In this document: positions 1 through 9,463 of the stretch, piece after piece
Layout: each line of letters begins with the position of its first letter
How positions within the stretch are numbered: position 1 is the stretch's first letter
NCBI GenBank assembly: GCA_022843805.1
Contig: JALHMY010000002.1
Location: 128,638-186,705, forward strand
DNA: 58,068 nt
Reading direction: 5' to 3'
Source of the DNA: Fuerstiella sp.
Lineage (GTDB): Bacteria; Planctomycetota; Planctomycetia; Planctomycetales; Planctomycetaceae
Notes under the pieces: generated by a model
Seen by the model: the letters and a program-made list of their open reading frames with translations, nothing else
The model's database searches: none
What the model was told of the DNA's origin: nothing
Position numbers and translations under genes: made by a program

Positions 1-36
1 CCCCGAGAGCCCCAACTTTCCCGGGGGGGTCCGGCG

Positions 37-70
37 GGGTGTACGGTACACCCGTCGCTCCGCCGACGGG
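37..70. repeat. Overlapping short palindromes at window edge
   Basis: Two inverted repeats share bases. GGGTGTAC and GTACACCC (37-53) flank a single G, and CCCGTCG/CGACGGG (51-57 and 64-70) flank a 6-nt loop. They can form mutually exclusive hairpins. Such GC-rich dyads between genes look like dispersed planctomycete repeats. No gene is convincing in 1-328; the open frames there have no ribosome-binding site and no recognisable protein. Confidence 0.5.
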
Positions 71-230
71 ATTTGGCATCCTGTTCTTCCGTTCTCAAAA
101 AATCTTTCCGCCAACAACCGGATGCTCGCCAGTTTTCAGGCGGTTGAAAACCTTGTCATTAACTCGCAAAGCAGGAATTGGATGTCTTGAAATCAGCTTT
201 TTAGAACTAAGGCGATGTAAGACAATAAGT

Positions 231-280
231 GTCGTCTTTTGCTCCGCAAAAGGATGTTCTTTCGCGGAGCGAAAGGCGAC
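231..280. repeat. Imperfect 23-bp inverted repeat (hairpin), terminator candidate
   Basis: Arms 231-253 and 258-280 are complementary at all but about four positions around a 4-nt loop (ATGT). The cores are TTTTGCTCCGC and GCGGAGCGAAA. It lies about 50 bp beyond the 3' end of the leftward DUF1501 gene, so it may end or protect that transcript. Sequences of this GCTCCGC/GCGGAGC type look like dispersed planctomycete repeats; its role here is inferred. Confidence 0.55.
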
Positions 281-291
281 TATGGCGGTAA

Positions 292-329
292 CTTTTTGTT
301 TTCCGGGTCCCTTTTTGTTTTCCGGGTCC
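292..329. repeat. Two tandem 19-bp copies abutting a stop codon
   Basis: The 19-mer CTTTTTGTTTTCCGGGTCC occurs twice head to tail, at 292-310 and 311-329. The second copy runs into the TAG stop codon of the leftward DUF1501 gene. A very recent tandem duplication is the simplest explanation. Confidence 0.7.
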
Positions 330-1711
330 TAAGTCGTCTGGCCAGTGTAAAGCGGTGCGATGACTTCGCCATTCAGCAGGTAATTTGGACGACCGAGAGG
401 GTCGACAATGGCGGCTTCGCGGTCAACTCCCAGTGCTTCAAAAATTGTCGTGCAGATATCACCGGGCGTCCATGATCGGGTCACAGGATACGCAGCGATG
501 GCATCGGTTTCGCCGATGACCTGTCCTCCGCGAATACCGGCACCGGCGAACAAACCGGAATAGGTATGAGCCCAGTGATCGCGTCCGGGGACAGACTGGC
601 CTGGCAGCGTTGAAACTTTTGGTGTTCGACCAAACTCACCCATGACAATGACCATCGTCTGCTGCAGCAGCCCACTGTTCTGCAGATCGTCCATCAGAGC
701 CGCCAGGCCTCGATCCAGCTGAGGAAGCAGGACATTCTTCAGGCGTCCCCAGTTATCCACATGAGTATCCCAGGTCTGGACGATGCCCATCGTTGCCTGA
801 ACAACGGGGACACCCGCTTCGATCAGTCGCCGTGACAGCAGCAGAGACTGTCCAAACTTGTTTCGGCCATAGCGATCCCGGGTGGAATCATCTTCTGAAC
901 CGATCTGGAATGCGTCTGCGATTTTTGCGGAAGACAGGAGTGAAAAGGCCACCTGCTGCTGTTCGCCAAAAGCAATGGCCCGCTGATCGGATGACAGCCG
1001 TTCTGCGCAGGGATCCAGTTGTTCCAGCAGTGATCGCCTCGACGTCAGGCGAGTGTCGGGAACGTCGGAGGGAAGGCTCAGAGCATCGACTTTGAAATTC
1101 TTATCGTTCGGATCATGATTGATCTGCCATGGATCGTGTCGAGTACCCAGAAAACCGGCATGCTGTCCTGGCCATGTGAGCGGGCCTTCAATCAGATAGT
1201 TGGGCAAAGTCACCCCGGTGGGAATTCCATTCTTTGACGGCCGAAGAAAGTCGAGGGCCGCGGCATAATTCGGGAAGTCATTTCTGGATTCCACTCGATC
1301 CAGGTCGCTGCCACCTCGAGGAATTGGCGTTGGACGTCCGGTGAGCGCCACGTGAGTCGCCAGCAGATGATTATGCTCTTTATGCGCCAGAGTGCGAACA
1401 ATCGACCAGCGGTCTGCCTGTCGGGAAAGTGCGGGCATGTGTTCGCAGATTCGGACACCGGGGATCGCCGTACCAATTGAGGAGAATTCTCCGCGGATTT
1501 CAGCAGGCGCATCGGGCTTCGGATCCCATGTATCCAGCTGACTCGGCCCACCGCTCAGCAGCACGATGAGCACTGACTTCGCGCGCTGGGCCGGTGCTGT
1601 CGCAGAGCCTTCCGCGCCAGAGCTGCGACGAGGAAAAGCACTGGCGGTGACCCCTGCTGCCGAAACCTGAAGCATTCGCCGACGGTTAAGCCGATATTCC
1701 GGTAAAATCAT
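329..1711 (-). CDS. DUF1501 domain-containing protein (Tat-exported)
   Basis: Member of the DUF1501 family, which is abundant in planctomycetes and related to sulfatase/alkaline phosphatase-like proteins; the substrate is unknown. The N terminus has a twin-arginine-like stretch (LNRRRMLQ) followed by a small-residue segment, suggesting Tat export. Family hallmarks are LLSGGPSQLDTWDPKP near residue 60, GEFGRTPKV near 360 and GRDHWAHTYSGLFAGAGI after it. Full length for the family (460 residues). I chose ATG 1711, which has AGGA seven bases upstream; GTG 1735 is possible but has no spaced ribosome-binding site. In planctomycetes such genes often sit next to DUF1553/cytochrome genes, but no such partner lies inside this window and the partner side may be off the left edge. 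Confidence 0.9.
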   Translation of the reverse strand: MILPEYRLNRRRMLQVSAAGVTASAFPRRSSGAEGSATAPAQRAKSVLIVLLSGGPSQLDTWDPKPDAPAEIRGEFSSIGTAIPGVRICEHMPALSRQADRWSIVRTLAHKEHNHLLATHVALTGRPTPIPRGGSDLDRVESRNDFPNYAAALDFLRPSKNGIPTGVTLPNYLIEGPLTWPGQHAGFLGTRHDPWQINHDPNDKNFKVDALSLPSDVPDTRLTSRRSLLEQLDPCAERLSSDQRAIAFGEQQQVAFSLLSSAKIADAFQIGSEDDSTRDRYGRNKFGQSLLLSRRLIEAGVPVVQATMGIVQTWDTHVDNWGRLKNVLLPQLDRGLAALMDDLQNSGLLQQTMVIVMGEFGRTPKVSTLPGQSVPGRDHWAHTYSGLFAGAGIRGGQVIGETDAIAAYPVTRSWTPGDICTTIFEALGVDREAAIVDPLGRPNYLLNGEVIAPLYTGQTT

Positions 1712-1790
1712 TGCAGCATCCTCTGACGAATTCACTTCTCAACCATTCGATCATGATTGCCATTATGACGACTGATTTATCGGGACAAAT

Positions 1791-3197
1791 TTATTTTTTG
1801 GCCGCGGCACTGGCTACGTCGCTGACAAACTGATGCAGCATTCCCAGTGAATGAGCTGCATCCTGCTCGGACATGCACATTGGCGGACTGATACGAATCA
1901 CACATCCGGCAAGTGGTCCGAGCAGATGGATGCCATCATTATCGGAATTTCCCTTATAGCATCGTTCCACAATCGCACAGGCAACCTGCGCCGGCTCCAG
2001 ATTTCCGACTTTGCCGCATTCAATCCCGAACACCATGCCTTCACCGCGCACCCGGACAATCGCGCCGGTCTGTTTCAGACGTAACAGAGCGTCTCGGAAA
2101 ATTCCGTGCAGTTTGCGCGTATGTTCCAGCACAGCGGTCGTTTCAAATTCATCCAGAGTTGCCAGGACTGCCGCGCTGGAAATGGGATTGGCGCTCCATG
2201 TGTCCGACGTTGCACCATAACCCATCATGTCGCAGACGTCGGCTCGACCCACCGCACAGCTGACGGGTACGCCATTGCCCAGGCCTTTGCCCAGACATAC
2301 GAAATCAGGTTCGATACCGTAGGCTTCGAACGCATACATCCGGCCTGTTCGACCAAAGTTTGCCTGCACCTCATCCAGGATAAACAGGATCTCGTGCTCA
2401 CGGCAAAATGCCTGCAGCAACTGCAGATACTCGGCCGGCGGATGATAGCTGCCACCGCCACCCAGATACGGTTCCGTGATCAGACATCCAATCGCGCCTT
2501 TGGCTTCTTCCCAAACGCGATCCAGTTCAGCTCGGTACACCGACGGGTCAAATGCTTTTCCGGGCTGCTCGAGATCCGAACATTCTTCACGTGGGAAACT
2601 GATAAAGTGAACCCGGGAATCCCGGTCCGGGTCAGTCTCTGAACCCGTCACAGCTCCTGCCAGACCCTTTTTTCCATGGAAACCAAATCGAGTCGCCAGA
2701 ATGTGTGACCGCTGTGGGTCGCGTTTCATGCAGGCCCACAATGCTTTTTGTACGGCTTCGGATCCGGAAGCTGCCCAGATCACCGTTTCCATTCGCTTTC
2801 CAAGCGGCGTCGCATGCAAACTGGCCAGCAATCTTCGGCTGGCTGTGGCTTCCAGTTCCGTAATGGCATTGTAAGCCGTCATCGAAACGGCCTGCACAAA
2901 TCCATCATCGTCGGAGGCGATCGACTCCGGAGTCCACCCCATATAGGTTGCGAACCGCTTCAGCCAGCGTTTGGGGTTATGTCCGAGGTTCGCGACGAGC
3001 ACTCCACTGGTAAAATCAAACAGTCGGCGGCCCTCCGGCGTCCAGTGAAAGACGCCCGCGGATCGACTCAGTACAGCCTGACTGGGAGTAAACGTTCGCA
3101 ACGAATGCGGCTCACTCTCAGCGATCACGTCACGCACGGCATTTGACCGTGGCTCATTGTCAAAATGGATGGCAAAACTACTGGTCTTCTGGTCCAT
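1791..3197 (-). CDS. Class III aminotransferase (aspartate aminotransferase family)
   Basis: PLP-dependent class III (omega/GABA-type) aminotransferase. Visible hallmarks are the cofactor-binding ASGSEAVQKALW segment (about 144-155), the aspartate of LFILDEVQANFGRTG (D275) that contacts the pyridinium nitrogen, and the Schiff-base lysine in LGKGLGNGVPVSC (K304). Length (468 residues) fits the family. The amino donor cannot be read from sequence; GABA, ornithine and diaminobutyrate enzymes share these motifs. ATG 3197 is my preferred start; in-frame starts at 3224 and 3275 would add residues that lack family similarity. It stands alone between the DUF1501 and rhodanese genes, all on the same strand but with gaps of about 80 and 150 bp. 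Confidence 0.85.
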   Translation of the reverse strand: MDQKTSSFAIHFDNEPRSNAVRDVIAESEPHSLRTFTPSQAVLSRSAGVFHWTPEGRRLFDFTSGVLVANLGHNPKRWLKRFATYMGWTPESIASDDDGFVQAVSMTAYNAITELEATASRRLLASLHATPLGKRMETVIWAASGSEAVQKALWACMKRDPQRSHILATRFGFHGKKGLAGAVTGSETDPDRDSRVHFISFPREECSDLEQPGKAFDPSVYRAELDRVWEEAKGAIGCLITEPYLGGGGSYHPPAEYLQLLQAFCREHEILFILDEVQANFGRTGRMYAFEAYGIEPDFVCLGKGLGNGVPVSCAVGRADVCDMMGYGATSDTWSANPISSAAVLATLDEFETTAVLEHTRKLHGIFRDALLRLKQTGAIVRVRGEGMVFGIECGKVGNLEPAQVACAIVERCYKGNSDNDGIHLLGPLAGCVIRISPPMCMSEQDAAHSLGMLHQFVSDVASAAAKK

Positions 3198-3351
3198 GGA
3201 GAAACTGCTCCAGTCAATTCGCATGTAAATCCGGACATCCATCCGGCAATGTAAGTCAATTCTCAAGCTGCTCAATTATCAATGATGATCAGGATCTGTA
3301 CAGCAGACAACAAATCCGGCACCCGGGCAACCCATAAAACATATGATTCCG

Positions 3352-3747
3352 TCACTCAGGAACACTTCTGACTGTTTGTTCTATCGGTAATCCGGCTTCC
3401 TTCCAGCCACGAAACCCACCATCCATAGAGATTACGTTTGTATACCCCATATCCTTGAGATTCCGAGCGGCGAGCGCCGATCGATAGCCGCCGCCACAAT
3501 ACAACACAATCGGCGCACTGGTTTCCGGGAACTTTTCTTCAATATCGCGTTCGATCACTCCCTTTCCGAGGTGCAGTGCGCCGGGAATTCGTGAGGCGGC
3601 AAATTCGCTTTCTTCGCGGACATCGATCAGGTGAAAGGTCTCCGCCCGTTTCTGTCGAGCGACAACATCCGAAATTGAACACTCCTGAATTTGCGAACGA
3701 ACCGAGTCAACCAATTCAACGAAACGGGGACCGTGAGACTTCGCCAT
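3352..3747 (-). CDS. Rhodanese-like domain protein
   Basis: Single rhodanese (sulfurtransferase) domain of 131 residues, with no signal peptide, so probably cytoplasmic. The CH2A-like segment LIDVREESEFAASRIPGALH and the active-site loop CGGGYRSALAA with its catalytic cysteine (about residue 84) are intact, and the C-terminal GGFRGWKEAGLP motif is present. Stand-alone proteins of this kind carry persulfide sulfur; the acceptor is unknown. It is the first gene of a leftward cluster and is divergent from the PPK2 gene about 200 bp away. Confidence 0.88.
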   Translation of the reverse strand: MAKSHGPRFVELVDSVRSQIQECSISDVVARQKRAETFHLIDVREESEFAASRIPGALHLGKGVIERDIEEKFPETSAPIVLYCGGGYRSALAARNLKDMGYTNVISMDGGFRGWKEAGLPIEQTVRSVPE

Positions 3748-3946
3748 GCTTCCACATATCCAAAGAATGTTTCAAATCTGTTCCTGGCCTGAACAACACG
3801 ATTTCCTGCCGAGCAGGATCGCATGAGCGCTAAATAGCAGAAGTCGAACAATAAACAAACGTTCGCCGATGAGGAACATCGCGTTCATGCCAGCGAAATG
3901 TATACTGCCGAACAAAATATCCGAACCCGTCTGAGAGATTTTCCGC

Positions 3947-4756
3947 ATGCCAGATTTCAGTCAGCACCGAATTAAACCTGGACAGAAAGTCGACCTTCGA
4001 AAGACTGAGACAGATGGTCGCAGTTTTGAACCAGACCGCGACAAATGCGAGCGCGAATTTCGAACTGTACGGGAAGAACTGATTGAATTGCAGGAGCGAC
4101 TGAATGCCGAGAGTCGTCAAAAGCTGCTGGTTGTGTTTCAGGCCATGGATGCCGGCGGCAAGGACGGCACAATTCGCTCGGTATTTAAAGGCGTCAATCC
4201 ACAGGGTGTCAGCGTGACAGCTTTCAAGAAGCCGACCGAGCAGGAATTGTCTCGTGATTTTCTGTGGCGAGTGCACATGGCCGTGCCGGCGAATGGCATG
4301 ATTGGCGTTTTTAATCGGTCTCATTACGAAGATGTGCTGGTCGTTCGAGTGCATAACATTGTTCCGGAATCCGTCTGGAAACCACGTTATGACCAGATCA
4401 ATCAGTTTGAAGAATTGCTGACTCAGAGCAATACCACGATTATTAAGTTCTTTCTGCATATTGCAAAGAAGGAACAGAAGCAGCGATTCCAGGAACGTCT
4501 GGATGATCCCGCAAAACACTGGAAGTTTGATCGTGAGGATCTGGCGAAGCGAGAATACTGGGACGATTACCGGCGAGCGTTCGAGGATATGCTGGAAAAA
4601 TGCTCCACCAAATCGGCTCCGTGGTATGTGATTCCGGCTGATCAGAACTGGTACCGTGATTATGCCGTATGCAGTTTGCTGGTCGACATTTTGAAGAAGA
4701 TGGATCCGAAATACCCGACGCCTCCGGATCTCAGCGATGTGCGAATTGAAGACTAG
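3947..4756 (+). CDS. PPK2 family polyphosphate:nucleotide phosphotransferase
   Basis: Polyphosphate kinase 2 family enzyme, which transfers phosphate between polyphosphate and nucleoside mono- or diphosphates. The P-loop MDAGGKDGTI (residues 67-76), the Walker B-like segment IGVFNRSHYEDV (119-130) and the conserved IKFFLHIAKKEQKQRF and DQNWYRDYAV stretches are all present. The single-domain length of 269 residues fits class I/III members; AMP versus ADP preference cannot be decided. The gene stands alone, downstream of a divergent region and upstream of a hairpin repeat that may act as its terminator. A long open frame covers the opposite strand but its protein looks like nothing known. Confidence 0.9.
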   Translation: MPDFSQHRIKPGQKVDLRKTETDGRSFEPDRDKCEREFRTVREELIELQERLNAESRQKLLVVFQAMDAGGKDGTIRSVFKGVNPQGVSVTAFKKPTEQELSRDFLWRVHMAVPANGMIGVFNRSHYEDVLVVRVHNIVPESVWKPRYDQINQFEELLTQSNTTIIKFFLHIAKKEQKQRFQERLDDPAKHWKFDREDLAKREYWDDYRRAFEDMLEKCSTKSAPWYVIPADQNWYRDYAVCSLLVDILKKMDPKYPTPPDLSDVRIED

Positions 4757-4872
4757 TGCTTTGTCAATCTTTGAATTTCGGGTAGTGGACCTTGCTAAAG
4801 GTCCGGCAGCCAGGGGATCTTTAGCAAGATCCACTACCTCCAACCCGAACTCTTTGTCCTGACGGAGCATCA
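4757..4872. repeat. Dispersed repeat with 56-nt hairpin, copy 1
   Basis: An imperfect inverted repeat (4782-4837; arms contain TTGCTAAAGGTCC and GGATCTTTAGCAAG around a 10-nt loop) sits between the PPK2 and PQQ-like genes. The same about 115-bp unit, including its flanks TTTGTCAA and CTCCAACCCGAAC, recurs in opposite orientation at about 47361-47475 and 47842-47960. The hairpin could terminate the PPK2 transcript, but its recurrence marks it as a dispersed element. Confidence 0.85.
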
Positions 4873-4909
4873 GGTTCATGTGTGTATGTTTTACGTTCTG
4901 TCGGGAGCA

Positions 4910-6208
4910 ATGAGGATCGAGATGCAGAAACGGACCCGTACTACAAGACTTTATCTGATTCCGGCGGCCAGGATGATGATTGGGCTGTCAGCACTGCTGA
5001 GTCTGAGTGCTCAGCTGGAATCTGCGGACTGGCCGAACTGGGCGGGGCCGGGTCACGACGGAATCTCTCGTGAGACAGGCTTCGCGGATTCATGGCCATC
5101 GGAAGGTCTGAAGCCACTCTGGACCAAAGACATCGGGATCGGTTTCAGCAGTATTACCGTTTCCGAAAATCGACTTTACTCAATGGGACACGTGGACGGC
5201 GAAGAGTTTGTCTGGTGTCTGGATGCGATCACTGGCGACGAAGTCTGGAAGTATTCGTATCCGTGCCAGCTGCTGGACAATCTGCATGAAGGCGGCCCCT
5301 GTTCGACTCCGACAATCGAAGGGGGCCGAGTCTATACACTTGGAAAGGAAGGTCAGCTGTTTTGCTTTGATGCAAAGAGCGGGACAATTCTCTGGCAGAA
5401 CGATTTGCAGAAGTTGCTGGATGTGAAGCTGCCGGAATGGGGGTTTAGCAGTTCCCCCGTTATTCTTGATGAACGGCTTCTTCTGGAAGCTGGCCGTGTT
5501 GTGTCATTCGACAAGCTCACCGGAGCAATTCAATGGATGACGCCGGTGCATGAAGCCGGATACGGTTCAGTTGCCGTATTTACCCGAGCTGATCAGACCC
5601 TGCTTGCATCTCTGGACTGTGACGGCCTGCGAATTTTGTCGGCCAGCGACGGGAAGGAAATCGCGTTTGAGCCATGGAATTCGCCCTTTCAGACGAATTC
5701 AACCACACCCATCGTTGATGGAAACTACATCTACATCTCAACAGGATACAACATTGGATGCGTACTGTTTGAGTTTGCGGACGGGATGCTGAAACAGGTT
5801 TATAAGAATCAGGAGATGCGAAATCACTTCAACAACAGCCTGTTGTACGAAGGCCATCTCTATGGCTTTGATGGAAATTCTCACAACAGTCGGGTCGTGA
5901 CTTTACGATGCACCAAATTTGATACAGGGGAAGTTCTCTGGACTCAACGCAATCTGGGGTGCGGATCGCTGACGATCGTGGATGGGAAGCTTTTGATCCT
6001 TTCAGAGAAGGGTGATCTGGTGCTGGCCCGGGCGATGCCCGAACGATTTGAAGAACTCAGTCGCAGCACGTTTCTGGAAGGACGCTGCTGGACAGTGCCG
6101 ATCGTTGCCGGCGGTCGAGTCTATGGACGCAATGCGGCCGGGCGCCTGATTTGTACTGTATTGCCGCGACAATCTGTGGCCCGTTCTGCAAAGCAGAGGC
6201 CATTGTGA
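4910..6208 (+). CDS. PQQ-like beta-propeller repeat protein, exported
   Basis: Predicted secreted eight-bladed beta-propeller of the PQQ-dehydrogenase-like fold. After a cleavable signal peptide comes the typical planctomycete opening DWPNWAGPGHDGIS, then propeller blades with motifs such as YSMGHVDGEEFVWCLDAITG, VYTLGKEGQLFCFDAKSG and NDLQKLL. No catalytic metal or quinone ligands of true dehydrogenases can be assigned, so an enzyme activity is doubtful; a binding role is as likely. ATG 4910 has GGGAG close upstream; ATG 4922 and GTG 4880 are alternatives. Its stop codon overlaps the next gene by 4 bp (GTGA), so the two are translationally coupled. Confidence 0.82.
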   Translation: MRIEMQKRTRTTRLYLIPAARMMIGLSALLSLSAQLESADWPNWAGPGHDGISRETGFADSWPSEGLKPLWTKDIGIGFSSITVSENRLYSMGHVDGEEFVWCLDAITGDEVWKYSYPCQLLDNLHEGGPCSTPTIEGGRVYTLGKEGQLFCFDAKSGTILWQNDLQKLLDVKLPEWGFSSSPVILDERLLLEAGRVVSFDKLTGAIQWMTPVHEAGYGSVAVFTRADQTLLASLDCDGLRILSASDGKEIAFEPWNSPFQTNSTTPIVDGNYIYISTGYNIGCVLFEFADGMLKQVYKNQEMRNHFNNSLLYEGHLYGFDGNSHNSRVVTLRCTKFDTGEVLWTQRNLGCGSLTIVDGKLLILSEKGDLVLARAMPERFEELSRSTFLEGRCWTVPIVAGGRVYGRNAAGRLICTVLPRQSVARSAKQRPL

Positions 6209-7911
6209 CGAACCGATATGCGCTGCTGTTTGTCTGGGTGCTGTTTGTCGGCTATTCACTCGCATCGAGTTCGATACCGGGAGTCAATGAGCCGCACTAT
6301 CTTTCGAAAGCTCGATCGTTTGTTCAGCCGGACTGGTGCCAGCGTGACTTTTTTCTGGCGTCGCAGAATGCTCATTACTGTTTTTACCGGCTGATCGGCC
6401 CTCTGACACAATGGATGACGTTTTCCGCCGTCAGTTTTTGTGGACGCGCGGTGTCTCTGTTGCTGTTTGCATGGGGATGGTGTCGGCTGTCATCACGGCT
6501 GGGGCTGTCTGCCTGCGGGACATCGTTCGCCAGCCTGATTTATTTGATTCTTGTCAGCTACTCGCAGTTTTCCGGCGAATGGATTGTCGGCGGATTTGAA
6601 TCTAAAGTGCCGGCCTGGGGATTTGGGCTTGTCGCTGTTTCCATGTGGCCGCTGAGCTTCGACGTGAACCGGCGTCGCCAACTCGCCCTGTCGGGTGCGC
6701 TGCTGGGAGCCGCCGTTTCGATTCACCCTGTGATCGGCATATGGTTCGTTGTTGCTCTGGGTATTTCTGAACTCAGTCTGAGAATCATCAGGCCATTCCG
6801 CAGGCATTCCCCCGCTGACGATCAGACTGATCGTACCCCGGATCCGGCGGATTCGGGGGTTGCAGCATTTAGTACTCCATCGCCAAATGCAGTGACCGCA
6901 CTGGTCACTGATGTTTTGTGCTTTAGTTTGCCATGTGTTGTCATCGCGCTGCCGGGCCTGCTGCCAGCCATCGCCATTCTGAACGATGACTCAGTGAGTG
7001 AGGCCAATCGAAATCTGGCCAGCTTCATTCAGGTGTTTTGGCGTCTGAGGCATCACCTGGATCCAACCGAGTTTTCCCGCAGTGCATGGATCACCACCGG
7101 AGGTCTGTTACTGCTGATCGTCGGTGCAGAGAGATATCTGCGATGGTCTGCGAGAAGAACGAATGCGGCGGGCAACACGTTGCCCTGTGTGTTGCTCCTG
7201 ACGGTTCTGCTGCTGGTATCAATGGTGATTGCAGGGACTGGTATCGCCATTGGATGGCATACAGTTCCGGCGAAGGAGATTGTCGGCTGGGAATGGCGAG
7301 CGTCACTGCTGAAGTTTTATCCGTTTCGACTGATGGACGGACTCGTTCCAATCGTCGCTGCTCTGTTTCTGGCGGCTGCGATGCAGACACTCTGGCCTGT
7401 GCTTTTCCGATGGTTGCCGAAGGCGGTTCGTCAGTGCTCTCAGAGGTTTTGCTGGCTGAGTGTTGCGCTGGGCGGCACTGTCTGGCTTGTCTGGACAGCA
7501 TTTGCGGCCAGTTCGGTGCCTGGCGGGTACAATGCTGAACAGTTTGACGACTGGAAGGATGTCTGTGACTGGATCGGTAAGAATACACCGGCGGACTCGC
7601 TGTTTGTGACTCCCCGGGAATCGTTTGCCTTCAAATGGCTGGCTGAGCGGGCCGAGTATGTCGTGTACAAGGATTGTCCACAGGATGCCGCCGGAATTCT
7701 GGAATGGAACCGGCGGCTGTGGTATTTGAATGGCTGGACTTTACAAAGTTCAAAGGATGGTGTTTACAGTGAAGCGGATCTGCGGAAGCTTCGAACGGAC
7801 ACCGGGGCTGACTTTCTGCTGACTCGCACGCTTGGGCCATTTGAAACCGCGGCCGACTATCGCGGCAGGATCTGGCAGCTTCACCGACTTCCTGAATCGA
7901 ATCCAGAATGA
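6205..7911 (+). CDS. Polytopic membrane protein, unknown function
   Basis: A 568-residue integral membrane protein with about ten hydrophobic segments (first at residues 5-25, last near 430), followed by a soluble C-terminal region of about 120 residues starting near [19 protein letters not shown]. The layout resembles planctomycete DUF6798-type proteins and, distantly, membrane glycosyltransferases with a C-terminal periplasmic domain, but I see no decisive motif. GTG 6205 was chosen because it makes a GTGA overlap with the preceding gene; an ATG at 6151 would overlap by 58 bp. It in turn overlaps tsaD by ATGA. The coupling suggests co-expression rather than a shared pathway. Confidence 0.7.
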   Translation: MTNRYALLFVWVLFVGYSLASSSIPGVNEPHYLSKARSFVQPDWCQRDFFLASQNAHYCFYRLIGPLTQWMTFSAVSFCGRAVSLLLFAWGWCRLSSRLGLSACGTSFASLIYLILVSYSQFSGEWIVGGFESKVPAWGFGLVAVSMWPLSFDVNRRRQLALSGALLGAAVSIHPVIGIWFVVALGISELSLRIIRPFRRHSPADDQTDRTPDPADSGVAAFSTPSPNAVTALVTDVLCFSLPCVVIALPGLLPAIAILNDDSVSEANRNLASFIQVFWRLRHHLDPTEFSRSAWITTGGLLLLIVGAERYLRWSARRTNAAGNTLPCVLLLTVLLLVSMVIAGTGIAIGWHTVPAKEIVGWEWRASLLKFYPFRLMDGLVPIVAALFLAAAMQTLWPVLFRWLPKAVRQCSQRFCWLSVALGGTVWLVWTAFAASSVPGGYNAEQFDDWKDVCDWIGKNTPADSLFVTPRESFAFKWLAERAEYVVYKDCPQDAAGILEWNRRLWYLNGWTLQSSKDGVYSEADLRKLRTDTGADFLLTRTLGPFETAADYRGRIWQLHRLPESNPE

Positions 7912-8966
7912 ATACATCGGACAGCACAAAGGAGCGACTGCTCCTTGCCATCGAATCTTCCTGCGACGAAACGGCAGCCGCTGTCGTCCGCGAGGATCGA
8001 GTGGTCTTATCCAGCATTGTGGCATCGCAGTTTGAACTTCACCAGGACTATGGAGGCGTTGTTCCCGAGATTGCCTCCCGAGCCCATGTCCGCAATATCA
8101 TTCCGGTAATTCATGCGGCTCTGCAGAAAGCCGGCTGTCAGCCAGGCGATCTTGCGGCCATTGCCGTCACTACCGAGCCGGGGCTTGTTGGATCGCTGCT
8201 GGCCGGTCTCACCGCGGCCAAGACTTTGGCGATGAGCCTGGAAGTACCGCTGATTACTGTTAATCACATTGACGCTCATATTTATGCGTGCGGAATGGGA
8301 CTGGGGCATTCGATTTACCCGTGTGTGGGTTTTGTTGTCAGCGGAGGGCATACGAATCTGTACGACTGCCGCACGGCAACAGATTGTCGGCTGATCGGCA
8401 GCACAACGGACGACGCGGCTGGCGAGGCGTTTGATAAAGTGGCCAGAATCCTCGGGCTTTCCTATCCGGGTGGCCCTGCAATTTCAAAGGCTGCAGAATC
8501 AGGGAATCCGGATCGATTCAATATGCCTCGGCCGATGTTGCACAGCGGCAAACTGGACTTCAGTTTCAGCGGTCTGAAAACGGCCGTGCTCTACGCAGCT
8601 CGAGGTGTTCCTGGTCCTGCACAGCTTTCAGAAACACCTCCGGATCGCGTCGCCGATCTGGCGGCCGGATTCCAGGAAGCCGCGGTTGAAGTTCTGGTGG
8701 AGAAATCCCGCCAGGCACTGCGGCAGCATGGTTATCGGCGTTTGTGTGTAGGTGGCGGAGTTGCTGCCAATCGGCTTTTTCGTGAGCAACTGCAACAGAT
8801 GGCAGACAGGGAGCGAATTGAGCTGTGTGTTGCTCCCCTGGATCTCTGCACGGATAACGCGGCCATGGCGGCGATTGCCTGGGAGTACTTCGAACAGTCC
8901 CGTTTCGCTGGCCTTGACGCCGATGTCCTCCCCGGACTTGTGCGATTTGAGAACCCGCGGCGATAA
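7908..8966 (+). CDS. tsaD: tRNA N6-adenosine threonylcarbamoyltransferase TsaD
   Basis: TsaD (Kae1/Gcp family) transfers the threonylcarbamoyl group to A37 of ANN-decoding tRNAs, acting with TsaB, TsaE and TsaC. Hallmarks are [15 protein letters not shown] (13-27), [13 protein letters not shown], the metal-binding [10 protein letters not shown] with H120 and H124, [10 protein letters not shown] and the C-terminal [13 protein letters not shown] plus CTDNAAM segments. Length 352 fits. The ATG overlaps the previous stop (ATGA), an unusual host operon for a core tRNA gene. It ends just before the inverted repeat array, which probably also separates it from the convergent PEP-CTERM gene. Confidence 0.97.
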   Translation: MNTSDSTKERLLLAIESSCDETAAAVVREDRVVLSSIVASQFELHQDYGGVVPEIASRAHVRNIIPVIHAALQKAGCQPGDLAAIAVTTEPGLVGSLLAGLTAAKTLAMSLEVPLITVNHIDAHIYACGMGLGHSIYPCVGFVVSGGHTNLYDCRTATDCRLIGSTTDDAAGEAFDKVARILGLSYPGGPAISKAAESGNPDRFNMPRPMLHSGKLDFSFSGLKTAVLYAARGVPGPAQLSETPPDRVADLAAGFQEAAVEVLVEKSRQALRQHGYRRLCVGGGVAANRLFREQLQQMADRERIELCVAPLDLCTDNAAMAAIAWEYFEQSRFAGLDADVLPGLVRFENPRR

Positions 8967-8969
8967 GCT

Positions 8970-9355
8970 GGGAGGGCGAAGCTCCTGCTGAGCCGCGAAA
9001 CGCAGTTGGGAGGGCGAAGCTCCTGCTGAGCCGCGAAACGCATTTGGGAGGGCGAAGCTCCTGCTGAGCCGCGAAACGCAGTTGGGAGGGCGAAGCTCCT
9101 GCTGAGCCGCGAAACGCAGATGGGAGGGCGAAGCTCCTGCTGAGCCGCTCGGCTCGGCAGGAGCCTCGCCCTCCCGGTAAAGCCGCCAAGCTCGGCTCGG
9201 CAGGAGCCTCGCCCTCCCGGTAAAGCCGCCACGCTCGGCTCGGCAGGAGCCTCGCCCTCCCGGTAAAGCCGCCAAGCTCGGCTCGGCAGGAGCCTCGCCC
9301 TCCCGGTAAAGCCGCCACGCTCGGCTCGGCAGTAGCCTCGCCCTCCCGGTAAAGC
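8970..9355. repeat. Large inverted array: five 38-bp units facing five 43-bp units
   Basis: Five head-to-tail units of 38 bp (8970-9147, core GGGAGGGCGAAGCTCCTGC) are followed directly by five units of 43 bp (9148-9355) whose core is the reverse complement. The two halves meet in a near-perfect palindrome around 9147. Units within each half differ at only a few positions. Read leftward the array translates into repeated GEAPAEPS-like peptides, a hallmark of a planctomycete dispersed repeat. It sits between convergent genes (tsaD and the PEP-CTERM gene) and could act as a bidirectional terminator. Nothing else is recognisable from 8967 to 9463. Confidence 0.95.
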
Positions 9356-9463
9356 CTATTTTGCCGCTTGCCTAAACAAGTTCCCAGCCGGAACGAAAGT
9401 GCGTTCCGGCTGATCATTGGAACCTGACGGAGCACACCTGACAGAGCACGTGAGTTCACTGAG

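Noticed and set aside
3830..4879. Long open frame (349 codons) on the opposite strand of the PPK2 gene
   Set aside because: It mirrors the codon pattern of PPK2, has no ribosome-binding site and its protein shows no domain. PPK2 motifs are unmistakable on the plus strand.
8970..9355. CRISPR-like array
   Set aside because: Units are near-identical over their whole length, with no unique spacers, and invert halfway; no cas gene is nearby.
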